DNA of 6,678 nucleotides from Sneathiella sp. (lineage in GTDB: Bacteria > Pseudomonadota > Alphaproteobacteria > Sneathiellales > Sneathiellaceae), in NCBI GenBank assembly GCA_016765515.1, contig JAESPT010000075.1, positions 1 to 6,678 on the forward strand, written 5' to 3'. Position numbers and translations under genes: made by a program. The first letter of the stretch is position 1, and every line of letters starts with the position of its first letter. This document shows positions 1 through 6,493 of the stretch, one piece after another. The notes under the pieces are model-generated. The model searched no databases and was not told the origin of the DNA. It worked only from the letters and a program-made list of their open reading frames with translations.

Positions 1-406
1 AGAAGTAGGGATCAAGCAGCAATCCTGTTTTTTCAGAGAAAAGTGCTTCCAATCCGGCTTCTTTCAACTCCTGGCACAGGGGCGATCCACGGCGATCCTG
101 CCAGACGATAGCGTTATGAATTGGTTCCCCTGTTTCTCTATTCCAGATCACAGTTGTCTCTCGCTGATTTGTGATCCCTATGGCGGCAACATCTTTGATT
201 GATGCTTGCGCTTTATCCAGGGCTGTCTGGATCGTGGAGAGAGTCGAATTCCATATATCTGCGGGGTCATGTTCCACCCATCCAGATTTGGGAAAATGTT
301 GAGGGAATTCTTGCTGGCCGACGGCAATAATTTTTGTGGCCTGATCAAAAAGTATGGCGCGCGATGAGGTTGTTCCCTGATCGATTGCCAGAACATAGCG
401 GGTCAT
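1..406 (-). CDS. glpK: Glycerol kinase, N-terminal part (cut by window edge)
   Basis: ATP-dependent glycerol kinase of the FGGY family, which converts cytoplasmic glycerol to sn-glycerol 3-phosphate. Only the first 135 residues are present; the gene runs off the left edge. The translation opens [20 protein letters not shown], with the phosphate-binding DQGTTSSR loop at residues 9-16. It continues with GWVEHDP (42-48), then TNQRETT (79-85), which carries the Arg-Glu pair that contacts glycerol, and AIVWQDRR (99-106). The visible part ends at DPYF, all typical of GlpK. The ATG at 404-406 is preceded by AAGGAA (414-419) with a 7 nt gap, which fixes the start. It lies 128 bp downstream of glpR on the same strand, so it is either co-transcribed with glpR or read from a promoter in the gap. 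The family assignment is very secure; the rest of the protein is unseen. Confidence 0.96.
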   Translation of the reverse strand, partial: MTRYVLAIDQGTTSSRAILFDQATKIIAVGQQEFPQHFPKSGWVEHDPADIWNSTLSTIQTALDKAQASIKDVAAIGITNQRETTVIWNRETGEPIHNAIVWQDRRGSPLCQELKEAGLEALFSEKTGLLLDPYF

Positions 407-436
407 CTTGGTATTCCTTCTCTCGGGCCGTGCTTT

Positions 437-508
437 CTAATTTTCCTAAATGAAATGAAGATCGAGCCGGACAGTGTAAAAATTAGGAAAATAGATATTT
501 CTCTATTT
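437..508. repeat. Nested inverted repeats in the glpR-glpK gap
   Basis: The gap between glpR and glpK holds a perfect 10 bp inverted repeat, ATTTTCCTAA at 440-449 and TTAGGAAAAT at 483-492, separated by 33 bp. With one bulge the arms extend to TCTA at 437 and TAGA at 495. The right arm also takes part in a second dyad, AAATAGA at 489-495 and TCTATTT at 502-508, with a 6 bp loop. The two pairings share bases and so exclude each other if formed in RNA. This may be a regulator site cluster for glpK or a structured leader or processing site in a glpR-glpK transcript. There is no run of T after either hairpin on the minus strand that would make a standard terminator. The repeats are directly visible; their role is inference. 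Confidence 0.55.
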
Positions 509-534
509 GAACAGCAAATAAACTTCATGCTGCT

Positions 535-1326
535 CTATGTGTCGATGGTTTTGACCGTGGCATTCTTCGTTATTTTAATGATGACATCATTTTCCGCGCA
601 CAGATCTTGCAGCTTTTTAGGAAGAGGTTTATCGGTCACCACATAGTCCATTTGTGTCATATGACCAATTCTGACAGGGGCGGACCTTTCCAGTTTCATG
701 CTGTCCACAACTAAAATGGTTTGCCGAGCATTTTCAATAATGGCCTGTGCCACCTTCACTTCCCGGTAATCATAATCAAGGAGTGATCCATCTTCATCAA
801 TTGCGGAGCTGCCTATCACCGCATAATCAACTTTGAACTGTTTGATGAAATCCACGGTGGCTTCACCAACAACACCGCCGTCTGTCGGGCGAACAACACC
901 GCCGGCGACAATGACTTCAAAATTGGGGGTTCCAGCGAGAATATTCACAACATTAATGTTATTTGTTATGGCAAGCATACCTTCGCGTCCGCGAAGGGCG
1001 ACCGCAACTTGTTCTGTCGTTGTTCCAATGTTGATCAGCAAGGTGCAGTTGTCTGGAATGAGCGAAGCGGCCAGTATGCCGATACGCCGTTTTTCCTCAA
1101 CGGCAAGTAAACGACGCGCTTCATACTCAAAGTTTTTAACGCCCGAGGAAAGGACAGCGCCGCCATGGACCCGTTGCAACAGGTCTTGTTCTCCGAGTTC
1201 ATTGAGATCTTTTCTAATCGTTTGCGGGGAGACATTGAAAAGGACAGCGAGTTCTTCAACACCAACACGTCCGTCCTGGCGAAGCATATTCATTATGTCC
1301 GCCTGCCGGGGGCTAATTACATCCAT
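535..1326 (-). CDS. glpR: GlpR-like DeoR-family transcriptional repressor
   Basis: Predicted repressor of glycerol or glycerol 3-phosphate genes. From this start it has 263 residues, the usual DeoR/GlpR length. An N-terminal winged helix-turn-helix carries the recognition segment FNVSPQTIRKDLNEL at about residues 30-44, followed by the HGGA wing at 55-58. The C-terminal sensor domain shows NIGTTTE (100-106), TNNINVVN, AGGVVRPTDGGVVGEAT and IDEDGSLLDYDYREV, the phosphosugar-binding pattern of the family. These segments match those I recall from enterobacterial GlpR closely, and glpK lies next downstream. An in-frame ATG four codons upstream (1338) is possible but has no ribosome binding site. 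GAGG at 1333-1336 sits 6 nt before the ATG at 1326, so 1326 is preferred. Its divergent control region probably includes its own operator. A different phosphorylated polyol as effector is possible but less likely. Confidence 0.93.
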   Translation of the reverse strand: MDVISPRQADIMNMLRQDGRVGVEELAVLFNVSPQTIRKDLNELGEQDLLQRVHGGAVLSSGVKNFEYEARRLLAVEEKRRIGILAASLIPDNCTLLINIGTTTEQVAVALRGREGMLAITNNINVVNILAGTPNFEVIVAGGVVRPTDGGVVGEATVDFIKQFKVDYAVIGSSAIDEDGSLLDYDYREVKVAQAIIENARQTILVVDSMKLERSAPVRIGHMTQMDYVVTDKPLPKKLQDLCAENDVIIKITKNATVKTIDT

Positions 1327-1372
1327 TTGCCGCCTCATTTTGCTTTGTTTTTACTTGTCTTATTCTTTTACG

Positions 1373-1536
1373 CGAAACACAAACCGGGATCAATATAGCG
1401 CGTATTATTTTCGGTTTTTTACATTTGAAATAAAATACGAAAATTCGACTGAGAATTGCTGAGTTATATTTCGGTTGATCTTTTGTCTGGAGATGTTTCA
1501 AATAGAAATAGCGGAATACACACCATTTGCACGAAA
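1373..1536. promoter_or_regulatory. Candidate operator cluster of CGAAA/TTTCG boxes
   Basis: The divergent region between glpR and the reductase gene holds CGAAA or its complement TTTCG at 1373, 1409, 1438, 1469 and 1532, with one more at 1557 just inside the reductase gene. A CGAA-N2-TTCG dyad lies at 1438-1447. The octamer TTTCGGTT occurs at 1409-1416 and again at 1469-1476, exactly 60 bp apart. DeoR-family repressors often bind repeated short boxes of this type, so binding by the neighbouring GlpR is the simplest reading. The boxes are seen directly; the binding is inferred. Confidence 0.45.
1475..1503 (+). promoter_or_regulatory. Candidate sigma70-type promoter of the aldo/keto reductase gene
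   Basis: TTGATC at 1475-1480 (4 of 6 to the -35 consensus) is followed after 17 bp by TCAAAT at 1498-1503 (4 of 6 to the -10 consensus). This predicts a start of transcription near 1510 and a leader of about 38 nt. The -35 hexamer shares two bases with the second TTTCGGTT box, so a protein bound there could block polymerase. The hexamers are only moderate matches in an AT-rich stretch, so this is tentative. Confidence 0.3.
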
Positions 1537-1547
1537 GAATTAACGAC

Positions 1548-2540
1548 ATGCGTACTCGAAAAATCGCAGAATTTTCAGTCTCCAGTATTGGTCTGGGATG
1601 TATGAACCTTTCCTTTGGTTATGGGCCGGGCCCATCGGAGGAGTATGGAATTCGTTTGCTCAATCAAGCTTTGGATACCGGTTATACATTGATGGATACG
1701 GCCGCTCTTTATGGGTTTGGTTTGAATGAGGAGTTGGTTGGTAAGGCTCTTCGCAGTCGCCGGGATGAATTCATACTTGCCAGCAAATGCGGATTACGCC
1801 GAAATAAGGAAGGCGTTCGAGAAATCAATGGGCACCCGGACGTCATCCGGGAAACCTGTGAACAATCTCTGAGCCGCCTCGGAGTGGATGTGATTGATCT
1901 GTATTATCTTCATAGAATGGATAAGAACGTTCCAATTGAAGACAGTGTTGGCGCCCTTAAGGACTTGGTAAAAGAGGGAAAAATAAAAGAAATTGGATTA
2001 TCTGAAGTCTCCGCTGAGACCATAAGGCGAGGCCACAAAATTCATCCAATCGCAGCGGTGCAAACAGAATATTCCTTATGGACCCGTAATCCTGAAATTG
2101 CAGTATTGGATACATGCCGGGAAATTGGCGCAGCCTGTGTGGCGTTTAGTCCGGTTGGACGAAAATTCCTGACAGGTACTTTGTTGGATGTCAGCAATTT
2201 TGATGCGGATGATATCCGTAAAAACATGCCAAGATTTCAGCCGGATCTGTATGAGAAAAACCTGGAACTACTGGAAGAATATTCAAACCTTGCAGAAGAG
2301 GCCGACTGCTCAATGGCCCAGTTGGCAATCGCCTGGGTGCAGGCGCAAGGGGAGCACATTATTCCAATTCCTGGAACAACATCCATTGAGCATATGATTG
2401 AAAATGCCGGTGCTGATCAAGTGCAAATCAGCGAAGATGTGATGACCTGTCTTGATGCTCTGATAAATCAAAATACAGTTCACGGTGGCCGGTATGATAC
2501 TGGCGCTCAGAGTACTGTTGGCACAGAGGAATTTTCTTAA
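1548..2540 (+). CDS. Aldo/keto reductase
   Basis: Cytoplasmic NAD(P)H-dependent oxidoreductase of the aldo/keto reductase superfamily, 330 residues, a full-length single TIM barrel. The catalytic tetrad is intact: Asp50 and Tyr55 in DTAALYGFG, Lys80 in ASKCGL, and His122 in DLYYLHRMD. The N-terminal strand reads SSIGLGCMNLSFGYGPGP. Near the C-terminus IPIPGTTSIEHMIENAGA is the usual cofactor-phosphate binding segment and suggests NADPH. It resembles the bacterial group that includes YajO- and Tas-like enzymes, whose substrates are small aldehydes or ketones; the true substrate cannot be read from sequence. I chose the ATG at 1548, with GAAAG at 1533-1537, because homologues begin at this point. 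A TTG at 1527 would add seven residues. The gene is transcribed away from glpR, shares its control region, and ends at a terminator. Confidence 0.93.
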   Translation: MRTRKIAEFSVSSIGLGCMNLSFGYGPGPSEEYGIRLLNQALDTGYTLMDTAALYGFGLNEELVGKALRSRRDEFILASKCGLRRNKEGVREINGHPDVIRETCEQSLSRLGVDVIDLYYLHRMDKNVPIEDSVGALKDLVKEGKIKEIGLSEVSAETIRRGHKIHPIAAVQTEYSLWTRNPEIAVLDTCREIGAACVAFSPVGRKFLTGTLLDVSNFDADDIRKNMPRFQPDLYEKNLELLEEYSNLAEEADCSMAQLAIAWVQAQGEHIIPIPGTTSIEHMIENAGADQVQISEDVMTCLDALINQNTVHGGRYDTGAQSTVGTEEFS

Positions 2541-2548
2541 CTAGATGT

Positions 2549-2574
2549 AGGCGGAGTTCTCGCTCCGCCTTTTT
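2549..2574 (+). terminator. Rho-independent terminator after the aldo/keto reductase gene
   Basis: AGGCGGAG at 2549-2556 pairs perfectly with CTCCGCCT at 2563-2570 around a 6 nt loop, and the strand continues as a short run of T (2570-2574). It begins 8 bp after the reductase stop codon. In the convergent direction the same hairpin lies about 20 bp after the phoX stop, but it lacks a T-run there, so any effect on phoX would be weaker. Confidence 0.9.
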
Positions 2575-2592
2575 CGTTAACGGATTGCAAAG

Positions 2593-4593
2593 TTATGAGC
2601 CGATAATGCCACTGTCTTTTTTGGTGACAACAACCACAGAGGGTCGCGGTGGAAGATTTGGATTGAAGTCTGGCCAGCGGGTGGCGGGATCTTCAAAGGT
2701 GGAATTGCGATCAAATCCTGGAAAGGCTTTTGCTCCGTCTGAGGCTGGATGCTGAACCGCAAGGAAGAAAGCGGTATCATCCGGATTGAAGCAAGGGCCA
2801 CACATTTCTGCGCCAATTGGAACACGGAAGAACATTTTACCGGTGCCGCGACGTTCGCCTTCTGTCTCCAGGGCCCAGATACCGTCTGCGGTTCCGGTTT
2901 TCGGCCAGTTTTTCCCCTGATCCGTGGCAATCCAGAGACGCCCAAGCCCGTCAACCGCCGCATTGTCGGGAGACCCGAACCAACCGTTTTTGCTGGTTGC
3001 CTTGTTAAAGACAGCACCGTGTTCAGGCTTGGCCGGATTGCCGCCCTGAACAAGAATATCCCAGGTAGCCGTCAGTGAAGCATGATCATTGTCTGCCGGC
3101 GTGATTTCAACAATATGGCCGAAAGGGTTTTTCTCCCTCGGGTTAGCGGCGTCAACGGGATGTTTACTGCCGCGATGTTTGTTGTTCGTCAGACAAACAT
3201 AAACTTTGCCGGTTTTCGCGTTTGGTTGAACATCTTCAGGGCGGTCCATTTTTGTTGCGCCAAGAAAGTCGGATGCTTTGCGTGCAAAAATTAAAACTTC
3301 AGCCTGGTTTTCAAATCCGTTCGCTGCAATAAGCGGGCCATTTCCAAAGGTGAGAGGAAGCCAGTCCAGAGAAGCGTCTGCATTGAAGCGAGCAACATAG
3401 AGGGTCCCTTCATCCAGCAAATCCATATTGGATTGACGGTTATTTCTATCCAGTTTGTCGCGTGTCACAAACTTGTAGAGATAATCCCCCCGTTCGTCAT
3501 CTCCAGAATAGACGGCAACACGGCCATCTTTGTTAACAATGGTTTCAGCCCCTTCGTGTTTGAACCGGCCAAGCGCTGTCCGTTTTTTTGGAATGGAGGT
3601 CGGGTCCATGGGATCAACTTCCACGATCCAGCCAAAACGGTGGACTTCGTTTGGCTCCTTTGCAATATCGAAACGATCATAATGCGCACCCCAATTGTAC
3701 CATTGACCCGGGATACCATAACGCTTCAGCATGTCGGCATTCTGATGAGATTGAGCCGCTTCCTTGTTCCAGAAATAGCCGTTGAAATTCTCCTCTGCCA
3801 TGAGATAGGTGCCCCAGGGCGTTATCCCGCCCGCGCAATTGTTAAAAGTGCCAAAAACTTTGGTTCCGTTTGGATCTGCACTGGTTTTTACAAGGTTACT
3901 TCCTGCTGCCGGTCCGGAAAGCATCATTTCGGTCGTGGCGGTAATTCGGCGATTATATTTGGAGCTGATAACAGGAATCCATTTGCCATCAGATTTTCGG
4001 ACTTCCACAACAGTGCCGCCGTGTGCAGCCATTTCCACATCAACAATTTCTTTGGTGGTATTTGCAAACATGGTTCTGTCTTGGCGGCCCAGTCCGGGGA
4101 ACATCAATTCTTCATTGGTGTATTCGTGATTTACACAAAGAAGGCCGTGATCAGCCTGATCTTTCAACGGTATGAAACCAATAAAATCATTGTTGTAGCC
4201 AAATTGTTTTTCTTGAGATGCGCGGTTCTGACCGGTTGGGTCAAAGGCAGGAGAATCTTTAAAGAGCGCATCCCCCCAGCGCATTAGAATATCAGCGTTA
4301 TATCCTTCGGCCACATGATGTTTTTCATCAACCCCATGGCTAATTTCTTTGAAATTAAAGGAGGCTTTTGCGCCAATAGCGATTGCATCGCTCGCGCCCA
4401 GAACGGATCCAAGGATGCTTGTTGTGCTGCTCAGTGCTGCAACAGCGAATACGCCCTTGAGGGCATGTCGACGATCCAGTCGCTTGTTAATAATATCTCC
4501 GAAAGTCGGGTTGTTGGAGGCGTTGCTTGTTTGATCTTCCGCAACTTCCATCAGGTGCGCACGCGTTTGATTAAATACAGTTTGTTCTGACAT
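2593..4593 (-). CDS. phoX: PhoX-family (DUF839) alkaline phosphatase, Tat-exported
   Basis: Predicted periplasmic alkaline phosphatase of the PhoX family, a beta-propeller enzyme known to use iron and calcium to release phosphate from organic esters. The protein has 666 residues, the normal length. A Tat signal follows an N-terminal region of about 40 residues: NPTFGDIINKRLDRRHALKG, with the arginine pair at 41-42, then a hydrophobic stretch GVFAVAAL. Later motifs are LLCVNHEYTNEELMFPG (151-167) and FNNCAGGITPWGTYLMAEEN (250-269), which includes the family's conserved Cys (253) and acidic residues. SGDDERGDYLYKFV and the CLTNNKHR segment are also typical. The ATG at 4593 has AGGGGAA at 4601-4607 with a 7 nt gap; an upstream TTG at 4623 is less likely. 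It has its own promoter. No Pho box was found, so phosphate control is unproven. Confidence 0.93.
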   Translation of the reverse strand: MSEQTVFNQTRAHLMEVAEDQTSNASNNPTFGDIINKRLDRRHALKGVFAVAALSSTTSILGSVLGASDAIAIGAKASFNFKEISHGVDEKHHVAEGYNADILMRWGDALFKDSPAFDPTGQNRASQEKQFGYNNDFIGFIPLKDQADHGLLCVNHEYTNEELMFPGLGRQDRTMFANTTKEIVDVEMAAHGGTVVEVRKSDGKWIPVISSKYNRRITATTEMMLSGPAAGSNLVKTSADPNGTKVFGTFNNCAGGITPWGTYLMAEENFNGYFWNKEAAQSHQNADMLKRYGIPGQWYNWGAHYDRFDIAKEPNEVHRFGWIVEVDPMDPTSIPKKRTALGRFKHEGAETIVNKDGRVAVYSGDDERGDYLYKFVTRDKLDRNNRQSNMDLLDEGTLYVARFNADASLDWLPLTFGNGPLIAANGFENQAEVLIFARKASDFLGATKMDRPEDVQPNAKTGKVYVCLTNNKHRGSKHPVDAANPREKNPFGHIVEITPADNDHASLTATWDILVQGGNPAKPEHGAVFNKATSKNGWFGSPDNAAVDGLGRLWIATDQGKNWPKTGTADGIWALETEGERRGTGKMFFRVPIGAEMCGPCFNPDDTAFFLAVQHPASDGAKAFPGFDRNSTFEDPATRWPDFNPNLPPRPSVVVVTKKDSGIIGS

Positions 4594-4663
4594 ATGAAAG
4601 TTCCCCTGCTTCAGCAATCTCAATTTCTTCTATGTTACGTACCAGATACTAAAATTAGAATAT

Positions 4664-4682
4664 TGCACTCATATGACGTGCA
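4664..4682. repeat. Dyad over the predicted phoX transcription start
   Basis: TGCAC at 4664-4668 and GTGCA at 4678-4682 form an inverted repeat around the 8 bp palindrome TCATATGA (4669-4676), with one extra base before the right arm. The right arm touches the predicted -10 hexamer and the centre lies at the predicted start of transcription, the place where a repressor would act. No known factor is recognised. The dyad is directly visible; its role is inference. Confidence 0.45.
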
Positions 4683-4710
4683 TTAGATATTTATATACTA
4701 CTTAAATCAA
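4682..4710 (-). promoter_or_regulatory. Predicted sigma70-type promoter of phoX
   Basis: On the minus strand TTGATT (4710-4705, 4 of 6) is followed after exactly 17 bp by TCTAAT (4687-4682, 5 of 6 to TATAAT). Transcription would start near 4675, giving a leader of about 80 nt to the phoX ATG. It is the best promoter match I found in this intergenic region. Confidence 0.5.
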
Positions 4711-4722
4711 CTATGTTTTCTG

Positions 4723-4818
4723 TTAAATCGAATTCTTCGCATATGAACTGCTGTTGTCGGCGAATTTTGCCGGTGCAATCGTTTCATGGGCCACTTTGCA
4801 AGGGCATAAACTTGCCAT
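4723..4818 (-). CDS. Possible small protein, 31 residues (hypothetical)
   Basis: A short reading frame between the ABC ATPase gene and phoX, on the same strand as both. Its ATG at 4816-4818 has a strong ribosome binding site, GAGGA at 4824-4828 with a 5 nt gap. The peptide starts MASLCPCKVAHETIAPAK and ends FADNSSSYAKNSI; it has a CPC motif at residues 5-7 and no clear membrane segment. The frame is open upstream to another ATG at 4863, which would give 46 residues starting only 9 nt after the ATPase stop, but that start has no usable ribosome binding site. I do not recognise the protein. It could be the last member of the ABC operon, a leader peptide, or chance. The stop lies upstream of the predicted phoX promoter, so it would be read from the ABC transcript. 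Confidence 0.25.
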   Translation of the reverse strand: MASLCPCKVAHETIAPAKFADNSSSYAKNSI

Positions 4819-4872
4819 TTGTTTCCTCGCTATGAGAAATTGTGGGAAGTGGAATTTGAGCATCTTTCAAAA

Positions 4873-5664
4873 TCAGGAAACTGTTTTTTTGAATCCTTGA
4901 CTGGCCTTGAGTAATGAGGCGGTATAGTCACTTGCGGGCGTCGCTGTTCTCAAGCTTTCTGTTCCCATTGTTTCAACAATTTTACACTGCTGCATAACTG
5001 CAATACGGTCACACATGTGGGATATGACAGCCAGATCGTGGGATACAAGCAGATAAGTCAGACCTCGTTCCTTTTTGATGTCTGAAAGCAGGTTCAGGAT
5101 TTCGGCCTGCACGGACACATCAAGTGCAGATGTTGGCTCATCCAATAAGAGAAGCTTCGCGTTCTGAATGAGGGCTCGGGCTATAGCGATACGCTGGCGC
5201 TGACCGCCGGAAAGCTGGTGGGGGTATCGGAACCGAAATGAGCTGCCAAGTCCCACATCCTTCAATGCCTGTTCAACACGATGATCGATGTCGCGAATTT
5301 TTTGTAATTTAAGGGGCTCGGATAAACATCGATCGACGGTATGTCTTGGATGCAAAGAGGCATAAGGATCTTGAAAGACCATCTGCACAGTTGTGTAAAA
5401 CTTCTGATCTCTTTTTGCACCGAGGAGTTGGTTATTGACGGCCATGGATCCCGACCATTTCGGTGCCAGTCCTGTAATCGCTTTCAAGATTGTCGATTTT
5501 CCCGATCCGGACTCGCCCACGAGCCCAAAACTCTCCCCTTCCTTTATTGTAATTGAAACATCTTTTACGGCATGAAATGGCCCCTGTTCCGTGTCAAACC
5601 AAACGTCGAGGTTTTCCAAGGCCACCATATTTGACTTACTTGATTGCATTGACACTGTTCTCAT
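4873..5664 (-). CDS. Peptide/nickel-type ABC transporter ATPase (DppF-like)
   Basis: Second ATPase subunit of a Dpp/Opp/Nik-type importer, which hydrolyses ATP on the cytoplasmic face of the two permeases. The 263-residue protein has Walker [10 protein letters not shown] (50-58), Q-loop VFQDPYASLHPR (Gln98), signature LSGGQRQRIAIARAL (151 on), Walker [13 protein letters not shown] (Asp175, Glu176) and the H-loop in SHDLA (His209). It is shorter than usual DppF proteins because the C-terminal oligopeptide domain is reduced to DYTASLL, which points to the shorter NikE-like forms. The start at 5664 overlaps the previous gene by 29 bp without a clear ribosome binding site. ATGs at 5649 (14 bp overlap, weak GAGAA upstream) and 5628 are alternatives, and the conserved domain begins near the last one. 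The substrate cannot be told from the ATPase. Confidence 0.92.
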   Translation of the reverse strand: MRTVSMQSSKSNMVALENLDVWFDTEQGPFHAVKDVSITIKEGESFGLVGESGSGKSTILKAITGLAPKWSGSMAVNNQLLGAKRDQKFYTTVQMVFQDPYASLHPRHTVDRCLSEPLKLQKIRDIDHRVEQALKDVGLGSSFRFRYPHQLSGGQRQRIAIARALIQNAKLLLLDEPTSALDVSVQAEILNLLSDIKKERGLTYLLVSHDLAVISHMCDRIAVMQQCKIVETMGTESLRTATPASDYTASLLKASQGFKKTVS

Positions 5665-6493
5665 TCAACCAGGCTGGATTGCGGTTCAAAGTCTGCAGTC
5701 TTTCCTGGGGATGTTCGATGGACGGAAGAGAGTTCAATAATCCTTTGGTATAGGGGTGGGTTGCCTGATGCAAATTAGCGGCATCACAGGTTTCAATGAT
5801 CCGGCCACCATACATGATGAGAACCCGATCGCAGAAGGACGACACTAAATTGAGGTCATGGCTGATAAATAAAAGTCCCATGCCCCTGTCTTTGACCAAT
5901 TTATCGAGAATTTCAAGAATACGCAGTTGGACTGTTACATCCAGTGCAGATGTTGGTTCGTCCGCGATAAGAATTTTCGGGTCAGGGATCAGCATCATGG
6001 CAATCATCACCCGTTGTCCCATGCCGCCAGATAGTTCGTGAGGATAGGCATGAAAGACGCGTTCCGGATCGGAAATTTGAACTTCTTCAAGCATATGAAG
6101 GGTTTTCTGCCTGGCTATTGATTTTGATACTTTATGGTGCAGGCGATAAGCTTCAGAAATTTGCGCTCCCACTTTTATAACCGGATTGAGAGAATATTTG
6201 GGATCCTGCATCACCATTGAAATGTGATGTCCCCGAATTTTCCGCATTTTCTTTTCACTTAAGTGAAGCAGATTTGTTCCATTATAGTCGATGCGCTTGG
6301 CCTTTATTTCTCCCGGATACTGGACAAGGCGGAGAATGGATCGGCCGGTCATTGATTTGCCGGAGCCGGATTCACCGACGATACCAACCCGTTCCCGGCC
6401 CAGTGAAAAACTGATGCCCCTAACCGCTTCGACGGTGCTGGTTCGTGTTTTGAAGCGAACCCAAAGGTCTTCCACGGTGAGCAGATTTGTCAT
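5636..6493 (-). CDS. Peptide/nickel-type ABC transporter ATPase (DppD-like)
   Basis: First ATPase subunit of the importer, 285 residues. It shows Walker [10 protein letters not shown] (40-48), Q-loop [11 protein letters not shown] (Gln96), signature [15 protein letters not shown] (154 on), Walker [13 protein letters not shown] (Asp178, Glu179) and the H-loop SHDL (His212). The C-terminal [13 protein letters not shown] (246-258) is the hallmark of oligopeptide-type ATPases of the OppD/DppD kind. The signature with GGM rather than GGQ is the usual variant of this subunit. Its start overlaps the permease stop in an ATGA, with AAAGG upstream as ribosome binding site, so the genes are translationally coupled. 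Together with the DppF-like protein it would form the ATPase heterodimer. Substrate unknown. Confidence 0.94.
   Translation of the reverse strand: MTNLLTVEDLWVRFKTRTSTVEAVRGISFSLGRERVGIVGESGSGKSMTGRSILRLVQYPGEIKAKRIDYNGTNLLHLSEKKMRKIRGHHISMVMQDPKYSLNPVIKVGAQISEAYRLHHKVSKSIARQKTLHMLEEVQISDPERVFHAYPHELSGGMGQRVMIAMMLIPDPKILIADEPTSALDVTVQLRILEILDKLVKDRGMGLLFISHDLNLVSSFCDRVLIMYGGRIIETCDAANLHQATHPYTKGLLNSLPSIEHPQERLQTLNRNPAWLNENSVNAIK

Noticed and set aside
455..646. A 63-codon plus-strand frame with a hydrophobic segment overlapping the end of glpR
   Set aside because: About half is antisense to glpR. It has no convincing ribosome binding site, and the hydrophobic run comes from AT-rich reverse-strand sequence.
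833..1462. A 209-codon reading frame on the plus strand opposite glpR
   Set aside because: It lies across the conserved glpR coding sequence, is rich in Ser, Arg and Thr with no family likeness, and is best explained as an antisense shadow.
1527..1547. TTG start for the aldo/keto reductase
   Set aside because: It would add seven residues before the point where homologues begin; the ATG at 1548 fits the family better.
3433..4287. A 284-codon reading frame on the plus strand opposite phoX
   Set aside because: It is antisense to a full-length, well-conserved phosphatase gene. Its translation has no recognisable domain and an odd composition, as expected of the shadow of a coding strand.
4594..4760. 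A search for a Pho box upstream of phoX
   Set aside because: By eye there is no pair of CTGTCAT-like heptamers with the right spacing; only isolated fragments such as GTCAT appear.
4757..4773. CGGC-GAATTTT-GCCG hairpin between the ABC operon and phoX, as a terminator
   Set aside because: The stem is only 4 bp and no T-run follows on the minus strand, so it does not meet the usual terminator form. It also lies inside the possible small ORF.
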